Shown piece by piece: positions 42,801-51,408 of a stretch of DNA of 64,000 bases (position 1 is its first letter; each line of letters opens with the position of its first letter). Source of the stretch: Saccharomonospora piscinae (GTDB lineage Bacteria > Actinomycetota > Actinomycetes > Mycobacteriales > Pseudonocardiaceae); NCBI RefSeq assembly GCF_005862235.1, contig NZ_VCEK01000003.1:974079-1038078 (forward strand), written 5' to 3'. Below the pieces are notes generated by a model. It had not been told where the DNA came from. It saw only the letters and a program-made list of their open reading frames with translations, and made no database searches. Position numbers and translations under genes: made by a program.

Positions 42801-43627
42801 GAGCCGTCGAGCAGTCGTAACGCTCCGATGCGCGGACCGGCCGGAGTCGAAACCCCCTCGACGGCCACGAGGTAACCGCTGTCGTGGCGGACCTGCCCAG
42901 GAGTAAAAGTGATCCGGTTGCCGTTGCGGTCGGTCAGCGCGGCGAGCGACCACCGGTCGGCCCTCGTCTCGTCCGGTGCGAAGTGACGCACCAGGCCGGA
43001 CTGCGGGTCCTCGATGCTGTAGATTTCGGCGTTCCTCCGCAGCGGCCAGCGCGCGCCGCCGAAAGGCAGCACCGGTTCGTTCTCCGGATGGGGATATGCC
43101 AACGTCTGTGCGTCGTCCCCCAAATACCGGATGCCGTCCCTCGTGAATTCGAGACGCTGGTCGAGCGTTGACGACCAGCCAGGCCCAAACAACGCGCCGT
43201 CCGTGTACCCGGAGGCGTAGGCCCTGCGCAGGACCAGTGGCAGGGCACCGGGCAAGTTCACGTCGACGGCGCTGGTGATCATCTGGCCGGACACCACGTC
43301 GACGGGGTCGCCGCCCGTGCCGTCGCAACCATCGTTGCCATCGGACTTCTGCCCGCTGTCCGGCTCTACGCCGTCGTCCGGGTCACGCGGCCGCGGTGGA
43401 GTTGTCGACGGTGGGGTGCCTGGCGAAGGATTCGTCGTGCCGGACGGGGGCGTGGTGCTCTGGCCGTTGGAGCCGGGCCTGCCTCCTTGCGCCGCCTCGT
43501 GAGTGGCGTCCTGGGCCTTGGCGACGCTGGAGCTCGCGTCGATGCTGCCGACCTTCTGCGAGGGCTTGCCGGGACTTGCCCCGTCGCCGTTGTTGGTGGT
43601 CCCGCTGCTGGGCTTCTTCGGTCCCAC
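39842..43627 (-). CDS. RHS-repeat polymorphic toxin with LHH-type nuclease tip
   Basis: A 1261-residue RHS protein. A Pro/Ser/Gly-rich N-terminal region (about 1-110) leads into a DUF6531-like stretch (DPVDVVSGQMITSAVDV), then many YD repeats (xxYxYDxxGR), the RHS core end HYNTMRYYDADAAAYLSPDP and the DPLGL cleavage-type boundary near residue 1120. The last ~140 residues vary from other RHS tips and contain LNIHHMLQSQDGPLAELTQSMH in parts: the [LI]HH plus distal His pattern of HNH/LHH nucleases. GTG start, GGGGGAT site. It is fourth in a WXG/YbaB operon, pointing to type VII-like secretion. Confidence 0.9.
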   Translation of the reverse strand: MGPKKPSSGTTNNGDGASPGKPSQKVGSIDASSSVAKAQDATHEAAQGGRPGSNGQSTTPPSGTTNPSPGTPPSTTPPRPRDPDDGVEPDSGQKSDGNDGCDGTGGDPVDVVSGQMITSAVDVNLPGALPLVLRRAYASGYTDGALFGPGWSSTLDQRLEFTRDGIRYLGDDAQTLAYPHPENEPVLPFGGARWPLRRNAEIYSIEDPQSGLVRHFAPDETRADRWSLAALTDRNGNRITFTPGQVRHDSGYLVAVEGVSTPAGPRIGALRLLDGSAEGVPLVRYDYDDLGRLVAITDSSGVPYRYDYDAAGRISAWTDRNGYRYSYDYDANGRVLHAAGEDGALASTFGYDTKNRVTTVTSALGHTTTYHYDRFGHLTEVVDPLGNADAMEYDRYHRLLAHTDGMGNTIRYTLDDDGDPITVDQPDGSSLTIEYENRRPTRMVAADGRTWQRTYDERGNLLAVTDPMGGVIRYSYDSRGHRIARTDPLGRVERYTTDSAGLVVGVTSAGGETVRFTRDALGRITAVSDPHRGVTRQGWTVEGKQLWRVSADGAREEWCYDASGNLVEYRNPVGLTTSFSYGPFGLPTSRTEPDGARYEFAHDHELRLTTVTNPLGLRWRYEFDAAGRLVAETDFNDRTLRYGHDAADRLTARTNGAGQTVEYSRDVVGRVVRTVSDDGRTTTFAYDAAGRPVRAATQDSVLEYAYDAVGRITAETIDGRTVEHTYDLAGQRVRRVTPSGAVSTWTYDARGLPETLATTGGVLSFRHDAAGREVSRTFGHGSLTQSWDPANQLIGQTIWGPDRHGPRRNQTRGYSYHPDGRLAKVVDQLGGTRLFDLDPAGRVTAVRASTWRETYAYDRSGNITGASYPAPDDSAQGARQTQGTLVKQAGRLRYEYDAQGRVVRAFRRTLSGRRREWRYAWDAEDRLVGVVTPDGTSWRYRYDVVGRRIGKTRLGPDGGIAEEVEFSWDGAALAEQRVVTGASRQAVTWDYEPGTYRAASQLHRTWRSGALSQEEVDRRFYAIVTDLVGTPSELATLDGRIAWRRVTTLWGNGFATGDPGVDCPLRFPGHYRDAETGLHYNTMRYYDADAAAYLSPDPLGLQPAANPHRYVDNPLLWIDPLGLAAFTPLQLGTSKFWTPVEYNGQRVYQRDDLIDPAYVSPEDKYGRTNLKRMIQGLAPMGPDDKPLNIHHMLQSQDGPLAELTQSMHLAQGNYTGSGSYNTLHWKAGTSIPSGIDRDEFAEWKKDYWKERAKGFGWCPKK

Positions 43628-43636
43628 GGATCCCCC

Positions 43637-44338
43637 TCAACCGTTCAGGAGCTTGCTCAGGTTCGTCAGGCTGTCGATCAGGCTCGTGACGTAGTCGAAG
43701 ATCCGGCCGGCCCACTTGGCCACCGCCGCGACGATCTGGGCGGCGATCACCGGGATCGTCACCACGAAGATCGCCTCGACCGCCCACACCACCACCCTCG
43801 CCACCAGGTCCGCGATCAGATCGCGCACGATCTCCCGGGTCATCTGCACGAGGCCGCCCGCGCCTTCGGTCGCCGAGGCCATGGCGGCGGAGATCGCGGC
43901 CAGGCCGCCGATGGCCTCCGCGTTGTTGCCCATCATCGCGTGGTAAGCCTCGGCCGCCCCGCCCTGCCAGCCGGGCAGGTCGCTCTCGAGGCCCGCGCTG
44001 AGGTCCTCGGCCATGGTGCCGAGTTGCCCGGCCATGTTGTTCCAGGTCGCGGCGTGCGAGGCGACCACGTCCGGCATGCCGGTCAGCTCGTCGAGGATCT
44101 CCCGCAGCGGCTCGAAGTACTCCATGGCCCAGCCGATCCCGTTGGAGAGCAGGGCACTGAAGGGGTCCAGCACGGTCGATGCGACCTCGAGGCCCAGCCC
44201 CACCCCGGCCATCGCGCCGGTCACCCAGTCCTCGCTCTGGATCGAGGTGACCAGGCCCTCGATGCTCTCCGCCATCCCGGACCCGGTCCATGGCTTGCGG
44301 GACGACTCGACCGGAGCGACCAGGGAATCGTCGCTCAT
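43637..44338 (-). CDS. WXG100-like secretion-associated protein
   Basis: A 233-residue helical protein with an N-terminal polar region, a WXG-type turn LPGWQGGAAEAYHAM (about residue 120) and two hydrophobic helices near residues 150-200 that could be membrane-inserted. Similar to the WXG-like gene at 18189. Its ATG overlaps the EspC-like stop. It lies just before the RHS toxin and is expected to aid its export as chaperone or fused partner in trans. Confidence 0.78.
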   Translation of the reverse strand: MSDDSLVAPVESSRKPWTGSGMAESIEGLVTSIQSEDWVTGAMAGVGLGLEVASTVLDPFSALLSNGIGWAMEYFEPLREILDELTGMPDVVASHAATWNNMAGQLGTMAEDLSAGLESDLPGWQGGAAEAYHAMMGNNAEAIGGLAAISAAMASATEGAGGLVQMTREIVRDLIADLVARVVVWAVEAIFVVTIPVIAAQIVAAVAKWAGRIFDYVTSLIDSLTNLSKLLNG

Positions 44339-44649
44339 GGCAGCGCGCCGGACGACTGAATCAGCTCCGTGTACTCCCGCTCGCGGCTCTCGTAGACGTC
44401 CGCGGCGGCGCGCAACGCCTGGGCGGCGAGCGTCAGGTTCTCCGCGACGAAGTCGATCAGCTCGTCCTGCCGGGCGTGCCTGCCTTCGAGGACCCCGGCG
44501 ATCCACGCGCAGAGCAGCCCGTACGCCTGATCGTCCTGCTGGATGTGTGCGCTGGCACCTTTCACGGCGTCGAAGCGCGCCTGGATCTGCTCGATCCTGT
44601 CGGCATGCGCGCGAAGTTGCTCGGCGTTGACGGCGTAACCCTTGCCCAT
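44335..44649 (-). CDS. EspC/DUF2580-like ESX-associated protein
   Basis: A 104-residue all-helical protein: YAVNAEQLRAHADRIEQIQAR then a long second helix with AAQALRAAADVYESREREY. It matches the EspC/DUF2580 group of ESX-secreted small proteins, which has the helix-turn-helix and a C-terminal YxxxD/E-like signal (here YESRE). ATG 44649 is used; GTG 44655 overlaps the YbaB stop and is an alternative. Operon order YbaB, EspC-like, WXG-like, RHS, SUKH. Confidence 0.8.
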   Translation of the reverse strand: MGKGYAVNAEQLRAHADRIEQIQARFDAVKGASAHIQQDDQAYGLLCAWIAGVLEGRHARQDELIDFVAENLTLAAQALRAAADVYESREREYTELIQSSGALP

Positions 44650-44651
44650 GG

Positions 44652-45107
44652 TCACCCCCGCTCCAGGAACGAACGGTCCTCGAAGCCCTCCTCGGCGTCG
44701 GATTCCGGGGTGGCGGCAGCGTCCCGGGCAGGCTCGCTGCGCAGGTGGTTACCGACGGACTCCGCGATCGCCCGCGCGGCGGGCGACTCGGTGCCCACCG
44801 TGTCGGCGATGATCTCCTGCGACCGGTCGGCCAGCTGGTTCTTCGCCGCCGCGAGGGTCTCCATGATCGTCCGCGACACCACGTCCGGTTTGGTGCTCTC
44901 CATGCGGCCGCTCAGCGTGAGGTCGACCAGAGCACCGGTCGAATCGATCGTGACCTCGACGAGCCCGCCGGGGTCGGTCGCCGTGACCCGGACCTCCTGC
45001 AACCGGGAGCTCATCGTCTGGGTGTCCGCGGCCAGCTGTTCGATGTGGCCCTTCCACGCGGCCAACCTCTCCCGAGCGCCGTCCGGATCGAGAATGTTCC
45101 CGTCCAC
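44652..45107 (-). CDS. YbaB/EbfC-like protein, first gene of the RHS operon
   Basis: A 151-residue YbaB-fold protein: helix ARERLAAWKGHIEQLAADTQ, strands in VRVTATDPGGLVEVTIDSTG and LTLSG, then a long helix ending RAIAESVGNHL. Acidic C-terminal tail EEGFEDRSFLERG. GTG 45107 has a GGGGGGA site. It opens the polymorphic-toxin operon, matching the YbaB/WXG pair at 18-20 kb. Role as adaptor is inferred from repeated gene order. Confidence 0.78.
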   Translation of the reverse strand: MDGNILDPDGARERLAAWKGHIEQLAADTQTMSSRLQEVRVTATDPGGLVEVTIDSTGALVDLTLSGRMESTKPDVVSRTIMETLAAAKNQLADRSQEIIADTVGTESPAARAIAESVGNHLRSEPARDAAATPESDAEEGFEDRSFLERG

Positions 45108-45454
45108 GCTTCCCCCCAGGGTGTGCAACGGCTGTGCGCTTCCAGAGGGTAGCGATCCGCTGCCCGAAGGAGCGGTACCAGCGATGAAATAGCTCGAATG
45201 GCCGCACACCCGGAACCTCCGCACAGTGTCCACGTCCGGGTTCTGGCTGATCCGGCCGTTCCGCTGTCGCGAACGTCGACTACCGCCGAGCCACCCAACG
45301 AACTCGCTGACGCGCTCTTCGAAATGCGACGATAAGCGCGCGCAGAATGGCGTCTCCGGAACAACTTTCGGAGGTAGCGGCTTCTTGGCCCGGCCGGGAC
45401 ACTGCGTGTCCAGCACATTCGTCGAGACGACACGCGGCTTTCGGAGGAAATCCC
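45108..45454. other. Divergent intergenic region (347 bp) before the GH64 gene
   Basis: The region separates the minus-strand YbaB operon from the plus-strand glucanase gene and should contain both promoters. No gene or clear repeat is seen. The right end holds the GGAGGAAAT ribosome site of the glucanase. Confidence 0.5.
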
Positions 45455-46645
45455 ATGGTTTCACGGCGGCAGTTTCTCGGGATGTCGGCCGCGGCGCTCA
45501 GCTCCCCGCTGTGGGCCGGATCGCTGACCGCACCGTTCGCGACGGCCGCGCCGGAAAGTCTTCGGTTCCGGCTGGTGAACAACTCCGGGAGAACCGCCTA
45601 CGCCTACATCACCGGCCAGGCGGACGCGGACGGGCGCGCCATGTTCGTCCGCCCCGACGGCAGCGTGTACTACCCTGCGGCGAGTGGCCCCGTGCCCCAG
45701 CCACTCGGGGAGGACCCCGCCGTCCCGGTGAATGGTTCGACCGAGGTCGTGGTTCCCCGCATGTTCGGCGCGCGGGTCTATTTCGTGACCGACGACAAAC
45801 TCGAATTTCTCGCCGTGCAGGGGGCCGACGGCAGAACCGCGGTCGTGCATCCGAACTTCGTCGCCGACACCGACCCCAACTTCGGCAGAAACTGGACATT
45901 CGCCGAGTTCACCCTCAATTCGGTCCAGTTGTACGCCAACATCAGCTACGTCGACTTCGTCGCCGCGCCGGTGGCCCTGCACCTGGCGCACGCTGGCGGA
46001 ACCCAGGAAGTTCCCGGCCTGCCCGGCGGAGCGATCGACCGCATCGCCTCGTCCTTGCGGGCACAGGGAGGCTCGTGGCCGACCTGCGTCCAGGAGGCGA
46101 ACGGCAGCGTCGTCCGCGTGCTCAACCCGAACCACCGGGCGGGAGACTTCGCCGGGTACATGAGCGATTACGTCGACCAGGTGTGGCAGAAGTACGCGAG
46201 CGAACCGTTGATCGTCGACTCGCAGCGCGGCGACATCGGCATCCTTCAGGGGCGCGTCGAGGGCAGCGACCTGGTGTTCGGCGCGGAACGCTTCGGCAAG
46301 CCGACCACGGGCGACATCTGGGGCTGCAACAGCGGACCGTTCGCCAACAACCCGGGCACCGACAGCGAGGAGCGCAAAGCGATCGTTCCCCGGCTCGCCG
46401 CTGCCTTCAACCGGACGACGTTGCTGATCAACCCCGAGCAGCCGCACGGTGAGGACCCGGCGACCTTCTACCAGCATCCGGTCACGAACCACTACGCCCG
46501 CGTCGTGCACGAGAACCTGCCGGACGGCAAAGGCTACGCGTTCGCCTACGACGACGTCAGCGCGAACGCGAACGAAGACCACAGCGGCAAGGTCAACCAC
46601 GGCGACCCCGAGCTGCTGACGGTCACGCTCGGCAGCATCCGCTGA
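45455..46645 (+). CDS. GH64 beta-1,3-glucanase, Tat-exported
   Basis: A 396-residue protein with a twin-arginine signal (SRRQFLGMSAAALSS) and a likely cleavage near ATAAPES. The mature part is the thaumatin-like/GH64 fold: FRLVNNSGRTAYAYITGQ, WTFAEFTLNSVQLYANISYVDFV in parts, and DSQRGDIGILQG. GH64 enzymes release pentaoligosaccharides from beta-1,3-glucan and lyse fungal walls. ATG 45455 follows a GGAGGA site. It is a secreted stand-alone gene flanked by the toxin operon and an IS element. Confidence 0.9.
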   Translation: MVSRRQFLGMSAAALSSPLWAGSLTAPFATAAPESLRFRLVNNSGRTAYAYITGQADADGRAMFVRPDGSVYYPAASGPVPQPLGEDPAVPVNGSTEVVVPRMFGARVYFVTDDKLEFLAVQGADGRTAVVHPNFVADTDPNFGRNWTFAEFTLNSVQLYANISYVDFVAAPVALHLAHAGGTQEVPGLPGGAIDRIASSLRAQGGSWPTCVQEANGSVVRVLNPNHRAGDFAGYMSDYVDQVWQKYASEPLIVDSQRGDIGILQGRVEGSDLVFGAERFGKPTTGDIWGCNSGPFANNPGTDSEERKAIVPRLAAAFNRTTLLINPEQPHGEDPATFYQHPVTNHYARVVHENLPDGKGYAFAYDDVSANANEDHSGKVNHGDPELLTVTLGSIR

Positions 46646-46721
46646 TCTCGGCGACGGTGCGAGCCGAGTTGATCGGCCGGGAACCGGCCTCTTGTTCCGA
46701 ATCCTGAAAGCCACACTCTTA

Positions 46722-47589
46722 GAGCGTGTCTCATTTGGTGAGTTTCTTGTAGCTGGTGAGGGTGGCGGCGAGGGTGAGGAAGGCGTGGAAGTGGCTGGCT
46801 TTGCGTTCGTAGCGCAATGTCATGCGCCGGTAGCCGGTCAGCCAGGCGATCGTGCGCTCGATGATCCAACGGTGTTTGCCCAGTTTGTCGGAGGGTTCGA
46901 TGCCTTTGCGGGCGATGCGGGGGACGATCCCACGGTGCCGGAGCCAGGTGTATAGGGCGGGGATGTCGTAGGCCTTGTCGGCATGCAGTTTGGCGGGTTT
47001 GCGGCGGTGTGGTCCTCGGCGGGAGCGGATGGCGGGAATAGCGTTGACCAGGGGTTTGAGTGCCTGACTGTCGTGGGTGTTCGCGGCGGAGACACCGACT
47101 GCCAGGGGTAGGCCGGCACGGTCGGACAGGACATGGATCTTCGAGCCGGGCTTGCCGCGATCCACCGGGTTCGGCCCGGTCAACGATCCCCTTTTTTGGC
47201 CCTGGCGGAGGCTCCGTCCAGGACCGCGCGGGACCAGTCGATCAACCCTTGGCTGCCCAGCTCGTCCAGCACCGCCTGGTGCAACCGCCGCCACAGCCCG
47301 GCCTCGGTCCACTCGGTGAGAGTCCGATGCGCCGTGGGTACCGATACCCCGAACGACGGGGGGAGATGCCGCCACGCGCAGCCACTGGTCAACACGAACA
47401 CGATCGCGGTGAACACCGCCCGCGGATCCGTCCGCGAACGTCCACCACCCTGCGGACGCACCTTCGCCGACGGGATCAGCGGCTCCACCAGCGCCCACAA
47501 CTCATCCGGCACCAACCGTCGCGACAACGAGTCGATCACGATCCAAGATCGTTGCACACATCCCAGCAAGATCCAAACGAGACACGCTC
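46722..47589 (-). mobile_element. IS5-family element (IS427-like group), 868 bp
   Basis: Bounded by terminal inverted repeats: left GAGCGTGTCTCATTTGG and right end its complement with one mismatch (47573-47589). A TA is present on both sides (46720-46721 and 47590-47591) as a 2-bp target duplication. It encodes one transposase in two overlapping frames. It is inserted at the gajB stop codon. Confidence 0.85.
46731..47557 (-). CDS. IS5-family transposase, made by -1 frameshift of two ORFs
   Basis: Frame A (GTG 47557 to 47180, 125 aa) encodes the helix-turn-helix part LVPDELWALVEPLIPSAK and SGCAWRHLPPSFG. Frame B (to 46731) encodes the DDE part: GSLTGPNPVDRGKPGSKIHV, then HADKAYD and the IIERTIAWLTGYRR motif with its Glu. 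The frames overlap at an A6G slippery run (complement of 47191-47197); a -1 shift joins ARAKK to RGSLTG and restores a normal IS5-length enzyme. All three catalytic acidic residues are visible (in VLDGA, HADKAYD and IIER), so it may be active. Confidence 0.85.
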
Positions 47590-49388
47590 TAAGTCGCTGC
47601 AGTGCGAGTGGGGATCCCTTCCGCCTTAAGGTGGTCTTGTACCGTTTCGAAAACGGAGTTGGGGAGCGCAAGCGCGAGTAGACGGCGAGCCCGGCTAACG
47701 GCGACGTACAACACGCGCAGGTTCTCCGCGATCTCCGGTGGGTGCTCGCCGCTGGTCCAGGCATCGACTGTCGCGGTGGTGCGGTCCTCATCAGGGACGA
47801 CGACGAGCACCGCGTCGGCTTCTTCTCCCTTGACCTGGTGGATGACCGAAGCCCTGATCTCGCCACCGCCCCCAGCGGACACCGCCGCCACATTTCGCGG
47901 GGATTTATCCTTCGCGGCACCCGCCACCAACCTGCCGCCCTGACTCGCGCGCCTTTGGCCAGGGTTGGGTGGGAACTGCTTGAACACCGCGTTGGCTTCC
48001 TTGCACCACTCAGCGAAGGTCCCCTGGCTAACCCCGGGCAGTGCGCACCCCGCTCGAGCGGCGAGCCGTCGGAACGCGGCCCGGTCCAAGCCGTTTCTGT
48101 CGCAGAGCACGTCGATCGTGGCGCCGTCGGTGCCGCTGTACCAGTACGTGATTAGAGCTCGTTCGAGGATGTCGTAGGCAGTGTCGCGGACTCGCTGCGG
48201 ATGTGAATCGGACAGCACGGCAGCTGCCCACGCTACGCGCGCGGCGATTGGGCTCGCGGGGGGCTGTGTCGAGCCTGCGCTTCCTTTCGGCAGGCGCCGG
48301 CCCGCGTGGGCGAGGATGAGTTGTTGATCAGCGGGAATCTCCAAGTTACGGGACTGGGCGATGAATGTGGTGACGGCGGCGTCGACCTCGACAGCGTTGC
48401 TAGCTCGGAGAAGCAGGATGCCATTGCCGTCGCAGTGGTGATCTCCGACGGGGTCGTCGGCTGGCCGCGCGAGCCACTTCGGGCGCAAAGTTGCGGCGGT
48501 CTGACAGATCGCAGAGGTGCTGCGCCAGTTGCCGGTCAGTTTGATTTGCTCGGCGAGTGTGGCGCCGAAGGCCCGCACACAATCGGGCTCAGCTCCGCGG
48601 AACTCGTAGATGGCCTGGTCGGGGTCTCCGATGAACAACAGTGGGATGGCGGCGTCGCGGACTTCCGCGAGGATCGCCAGGTCAAGGTTCGAGCAGTCTT
48701 GCGCTTCGTCGATGATGATCTCGTCGAAGCGGGTGCGCAGCAGAGAAACCACGTCTACGTACCGAGTCCGCAGATAATACCGCGCGAGGACGCGAATCTC
48801 GTGGCCGGTGACGTAGCCGTCGTCGCGGGCGTACTCGGTTCGCAGGCGAACTGCCTCGGCTTCGGCCTGCTGGACCAGCCCTTCCGCCTTCAGCCTATTC
48901 AGAACGGGGTACACGCGATTGGACTGCTGTATCTGTGCGATACACCGGCCGGTGTTCAAGTCGTGGCGGAACTGGAAGTCACTGAGCCGAATTTTGTGAT
49001 CGTGTGGCCGCGCAGGGACGGTAACGACGGCGTTGATTCGGTCCCAAGAGTCGATGCGATGTCGCCGCCGATCGGGCTCGATGAAGGGCCGGACCAGATA
49101 TCGCCACAGGAAGGTGTCGACGGTGCCGACGAAGTGCGGAAATCGCAGCAAGTCGCCCCTGGCCTTCTCAGTACAGCGTTGCTGAATTTCGGCGCACGCG
49201 ACATTAGTGAACGACACCAGCGCGCGACCTCGGCGCGCACCGTAGATGGGGCGGGTGAGGTGCCGTTCCACGATGACACGGGTCTTGCCGGCGCCGGGAC
49301 ATGCTTGCACATACGCCGGCGCTGAGGTGCGCACAACACGCTGCTGCTGCTCGACGGCGATCGCGCGCCGTTGCTCGATGCTAGTCAT
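47589..49388 (-). CDS. gajB: Gabija GajB, UvrD/Rep-like helicase
   Basis: A 599-residue superfamily 1 helicase. Motif I ACPGAGKTR (30-37), Ia SFTNVACAEIQ, II IIIDEAQDCS, III FIGDPDQAIYEFRGA, IV GNWRS, V HQVKGEEADAVLV, VI VLYVAVSRARRLL. ATG 49388 overlaps the gajA stop (ATGA). An OLD-type nuclease followed directly by a UvrD-like helicase is the Gabija defence pair: GajA/GajB form a complex that cuts phage DNA. The stop is TAG 47589-47591, built partly from the IS end, but the original TAA lay at the same codon so the protein is not altered. Confidence 0.85.
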   Translation of the reverse strand: MTSIEQRRAIAVEQQQRVVRTSAPAYVQACPGAGKTRVIVERHLTRPIYGARRGRALVSFTNVACAEIQQRCTEKARGDLLRFPHFVGTVDTFLWRYLVRPFIEPDRRRHRIDSWDRINAVVTVPARPHDHKIRLSDFQFRHDLNTGRCIAQIQQSNRVYPVLNRLKAEGLVQQAEAEAVRLRTEYARDDGYVTGHEIRVLARYYLRTRYVDVVSLLRTRFDEIIIDEAQDCSNLDLAILAEVRDAAIPLLFIGDPDQAIYEFRGAEPDCVRAFGATLAEQIKLTGNWRSTSAICQTAATLRPKWLARPADDPVGDHHCDGNGILLLRASNAVEVDAAVTTFIAQSRNLEIPADQQLILAHAGRRLPKGSAGSTQPPASPIAARVAWAAAVLSDSHPQRVRDTAYDILERALITYWYSGTDGATIDVLCDRNGLDRAAFRRLAARAGCALPGVSQGTFAEWCKEANAVFKQFPPNPGQRRASQGGRLVAGAAKDKSPRNVAAVSAGGGGEIRASVIHQVKGEEADAVLVVVPDEDRTTATVDAWTSGEHPPEIAENLRVLYVAVSRARRLLALALPNSVFETVQDHLKAEGIPTRTAAT

Positions 49389-51277
49389 TCGAATTCGTCC
49401 ACTTTGGCGATCCATCGGACCGCGTCCTGTAGGTACTGCGGAACAACGAAATCGCTCGTGGCAGCGCTCTCGGCGACGGCTTGCGCGAAATCGCCCTTCT
49501 TAAGGTGGTGATTCTTGAAGCCCGTCATGAACCGCTCGACCTGGAGGGTCGGATCCTCGGTATCGATGATGTGCGCCCATTCCGCAGGGCCAGCCTGCGG
49601 GCGCTGCTTCATGTAGGCCTTGCCGATCACGTCGTGGTTGCTCGGCCCGGCCCGCATCAGTTCTGGTTCCAACGTGGGACGGCCGAGGAACACCGCGAAC
49701 CGGTCACTGGCTCCCAACGCCTCGGCGAGCTCCTCGAGACGCCGTTGGCGGTCGCCAGGGACGCTAGGGTCCTCATCAGTGATCACCGCGACCCGCTCGG
49801 CGACACGTCCACCTTTGTGCGCGGTCAGCAGAACGCGGACGTAGGGCTCGAAGTCGACACCGTCGATTGGCACCAGGGTGCTGCCGGCAAATCGTGCCCA
49901 CGCGGCCCGCGCACGAGCCTGCTCCGGCGCCTCGGGCTGACTGAACAGGGGCGCGGGATCGGGCCGGGACAGGACGCGGCGCGCAAACGTGGGGACCAGG
50001 AGCGCTTCAGCAATCCCTTCGACAAGCACGACGCGCGGGCCGAACAGCATGGCGCTGCGGGTCGCGTCCAGGTAGCGCTTGAGCTTGTCGCCCCCGCGTT
50101 GAAGATCGAGCTCGGCCAGTGGGATCGCCTTTGTTTCGTACGCGCTGCCGACACCGAGGGCTGCATTGTCGGGCGCGCCGTGGGTGGCCAGGGGCGGCGC
50201 GTCCGAGGACTGCTCGGCGGCGGTGAGCGGGTGCCTTTTGAGGACGACCAAGTCGGCGATGTCGGTGGACGCGGCGATAAGCGGCGAGTGGGTGGTGACT
50301 ACGACCTGGATCCGTCCGGCGTAGTCGCCGGGTGCGGGTTGTCGCGCGGCGCCTGTAGCCGCATCCCGCAAGTACTCCACCAGCAAAGTCTGCAGCTGGG
50401 GGTGCAAATGTGCCTCAGGCTCCTCCACCAGGAAGATTGTCAGGTCGTGGTCACGGGCCGCGCGGAGCTCGACGAGCACGGTCGCGATGAACAGCAGGTT
50501 GGCGTAGCCGAGTCCCGACTCGACGATGTCGCGAGGATCGAGTCCCCGGTCGTTCATTCGCAGCCGCAACGCCCGCGCGATCGACAGCAGGTCCGGGTCG
50601 GCTAGGGCGACCTCGGCATCTTGCTGGCTGGCACCTGCTGTCACGTCGGCCAGCGGGGCGCGGACGGCGCTGTGGACCTGATCGAGGATCTTGTGCTGGC
50701 GGATTTCGTCGAACTTCTGCTTCACATCCTCGACGAACTCGTCCTCGTCTAGACCCTCCTCGGCGAGGAGATACCGCAGGATGATGCGCAGCCGTTGCCC
50801 GGATCCTGAGCTCAGCTCCCGCTGCGCGTCGCGCAGCGGGGGGAGGTAAACGTGCCGCAACCGTTCCCGCGCTTCGGGTTCGGGGTCGCGGTCGCTGCTG
50901 GCGTCTTGTCCGGCGACCCAGGTGATTCGCCCGCGGATGTGCGCACCAGTCGGGGCAGTGAAGCTGAGCCGATAGCGCACCGTCGACATGTCCGCGAGCG
51001 CGCCTTGGCCATAGGTACCGAGCTGATCCGGATCGGTGATCTCGTATTCGGCGGTCAAGGTGGCCGCTGCGACATCGGATGCGCGGGAGATGTCGTTCAT
51101 ATCCCAGTACCGATCGCGCCGCCCGTCGAGGGGATCGGTGAGCAACCGGATGGCGTCGAGCAGGTTGGATTTGCCGCCGTTGTTCTCCCCGATGACCACA
51201 GTCAGATGTTCACGGAGTTGAACCGTCACAGAAAGTAGTGAACGGAAGCTCGCAGCGCCGACCGACTTGAGCCACAC
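49385..51277 (-). CDS. gajA: Gabija GajA, OLD-family ATPase/TOPRIM nuclease
   Basis: A 630-residue protein. The N-terminal AAA/ABC-like ATPase has Walker A IGENNGGKSN (29-38) and Walker B FLVEEPEAHLHPQLQ. The C-terminal TOPRIM nuclease has Glu in VVLVEGIAEALL (about residue 420) and Asp-x-Asp in VITDEDPS (about 499), then LEPEL. This order defines GajA. GTG 51277 has an AGGGG site; further upstream codons are unlikely. NTP levels normally repress GajA, and it cuts when phage depletes them. Neighbours are gajB, a dead integrase and tRNA-Leu, so the pair looks acquired. Confidence 0.87.
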   Translation of the reverse strand: MWLKSVGAASFRSLLSVTVQLREHLTVVIGENNGGKSNLLDAIRLLTDPLDGRRDRYWDMNDISRASDVAAATLTAEYEITDPDQLGTYGQGALADMSTVRYRLSFTAPTGAHIRGRITWVAGQDASSDRDPEPEARERLRHVYLPPLRDAQRELSSGSGQRLRIILRYLLAEEGLDEDEFVEDVKQKFDEIRQHKILDQVHSAVRAPLADVTAGASQQDAEVALADPDLLSIARALRLRMNDRGLDPRDIVESGLGYANLLFIATVLVELRAARDHDLTIFLVEEPEAHLHPQLQTLLVEYLRDAATGAARQPAPGDYAGRIQVVVTTHSPLIAASTDIADLVVLKRHPLTAAEQSSDAPPLATHGAPDNAALGVGSAYETKAIPLAELDLQRGGDKLKRYLDATRSAMLFGPRVVLVEGIAEALLVPTFARRVLSRPDPAPLFSQPEAPEQARARAAWARFAGSTLVPIDGVDFEPYVRVLLTAHKGGRVAERVAVITDEDPSVPGDRQRRLEELAEALGASDRFAVFLGRPTLEPELMRAGPSNHDVIGKAYMKQRPQAGPAEWAHIIDTEDPTLQVERFMTGFKNHHLKKGDFAQAVAESAATSDFVVPQYLQDAVRWIAKVDEFE

Positions 51278-51408
51278 AGTGTCCCCTCTACACACGAACC
51301 AATGCCACCCGCCGTGCTCGCGGTAGCGAGGAGATGTGGGTGATCGTCTACCTGTGCGTCGCAATTTCGGCGACCCGCGTTACCAACCAATACCGACGAG
51401 CCGCTGCG

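Noticed and set aside
46650-46720. attachment-site copy of the tRNA-Leu 3' end
   Set aside because: GGTGCGA is found at 46664 but the match does not extend beyond about eight bases, which is expected by chance.
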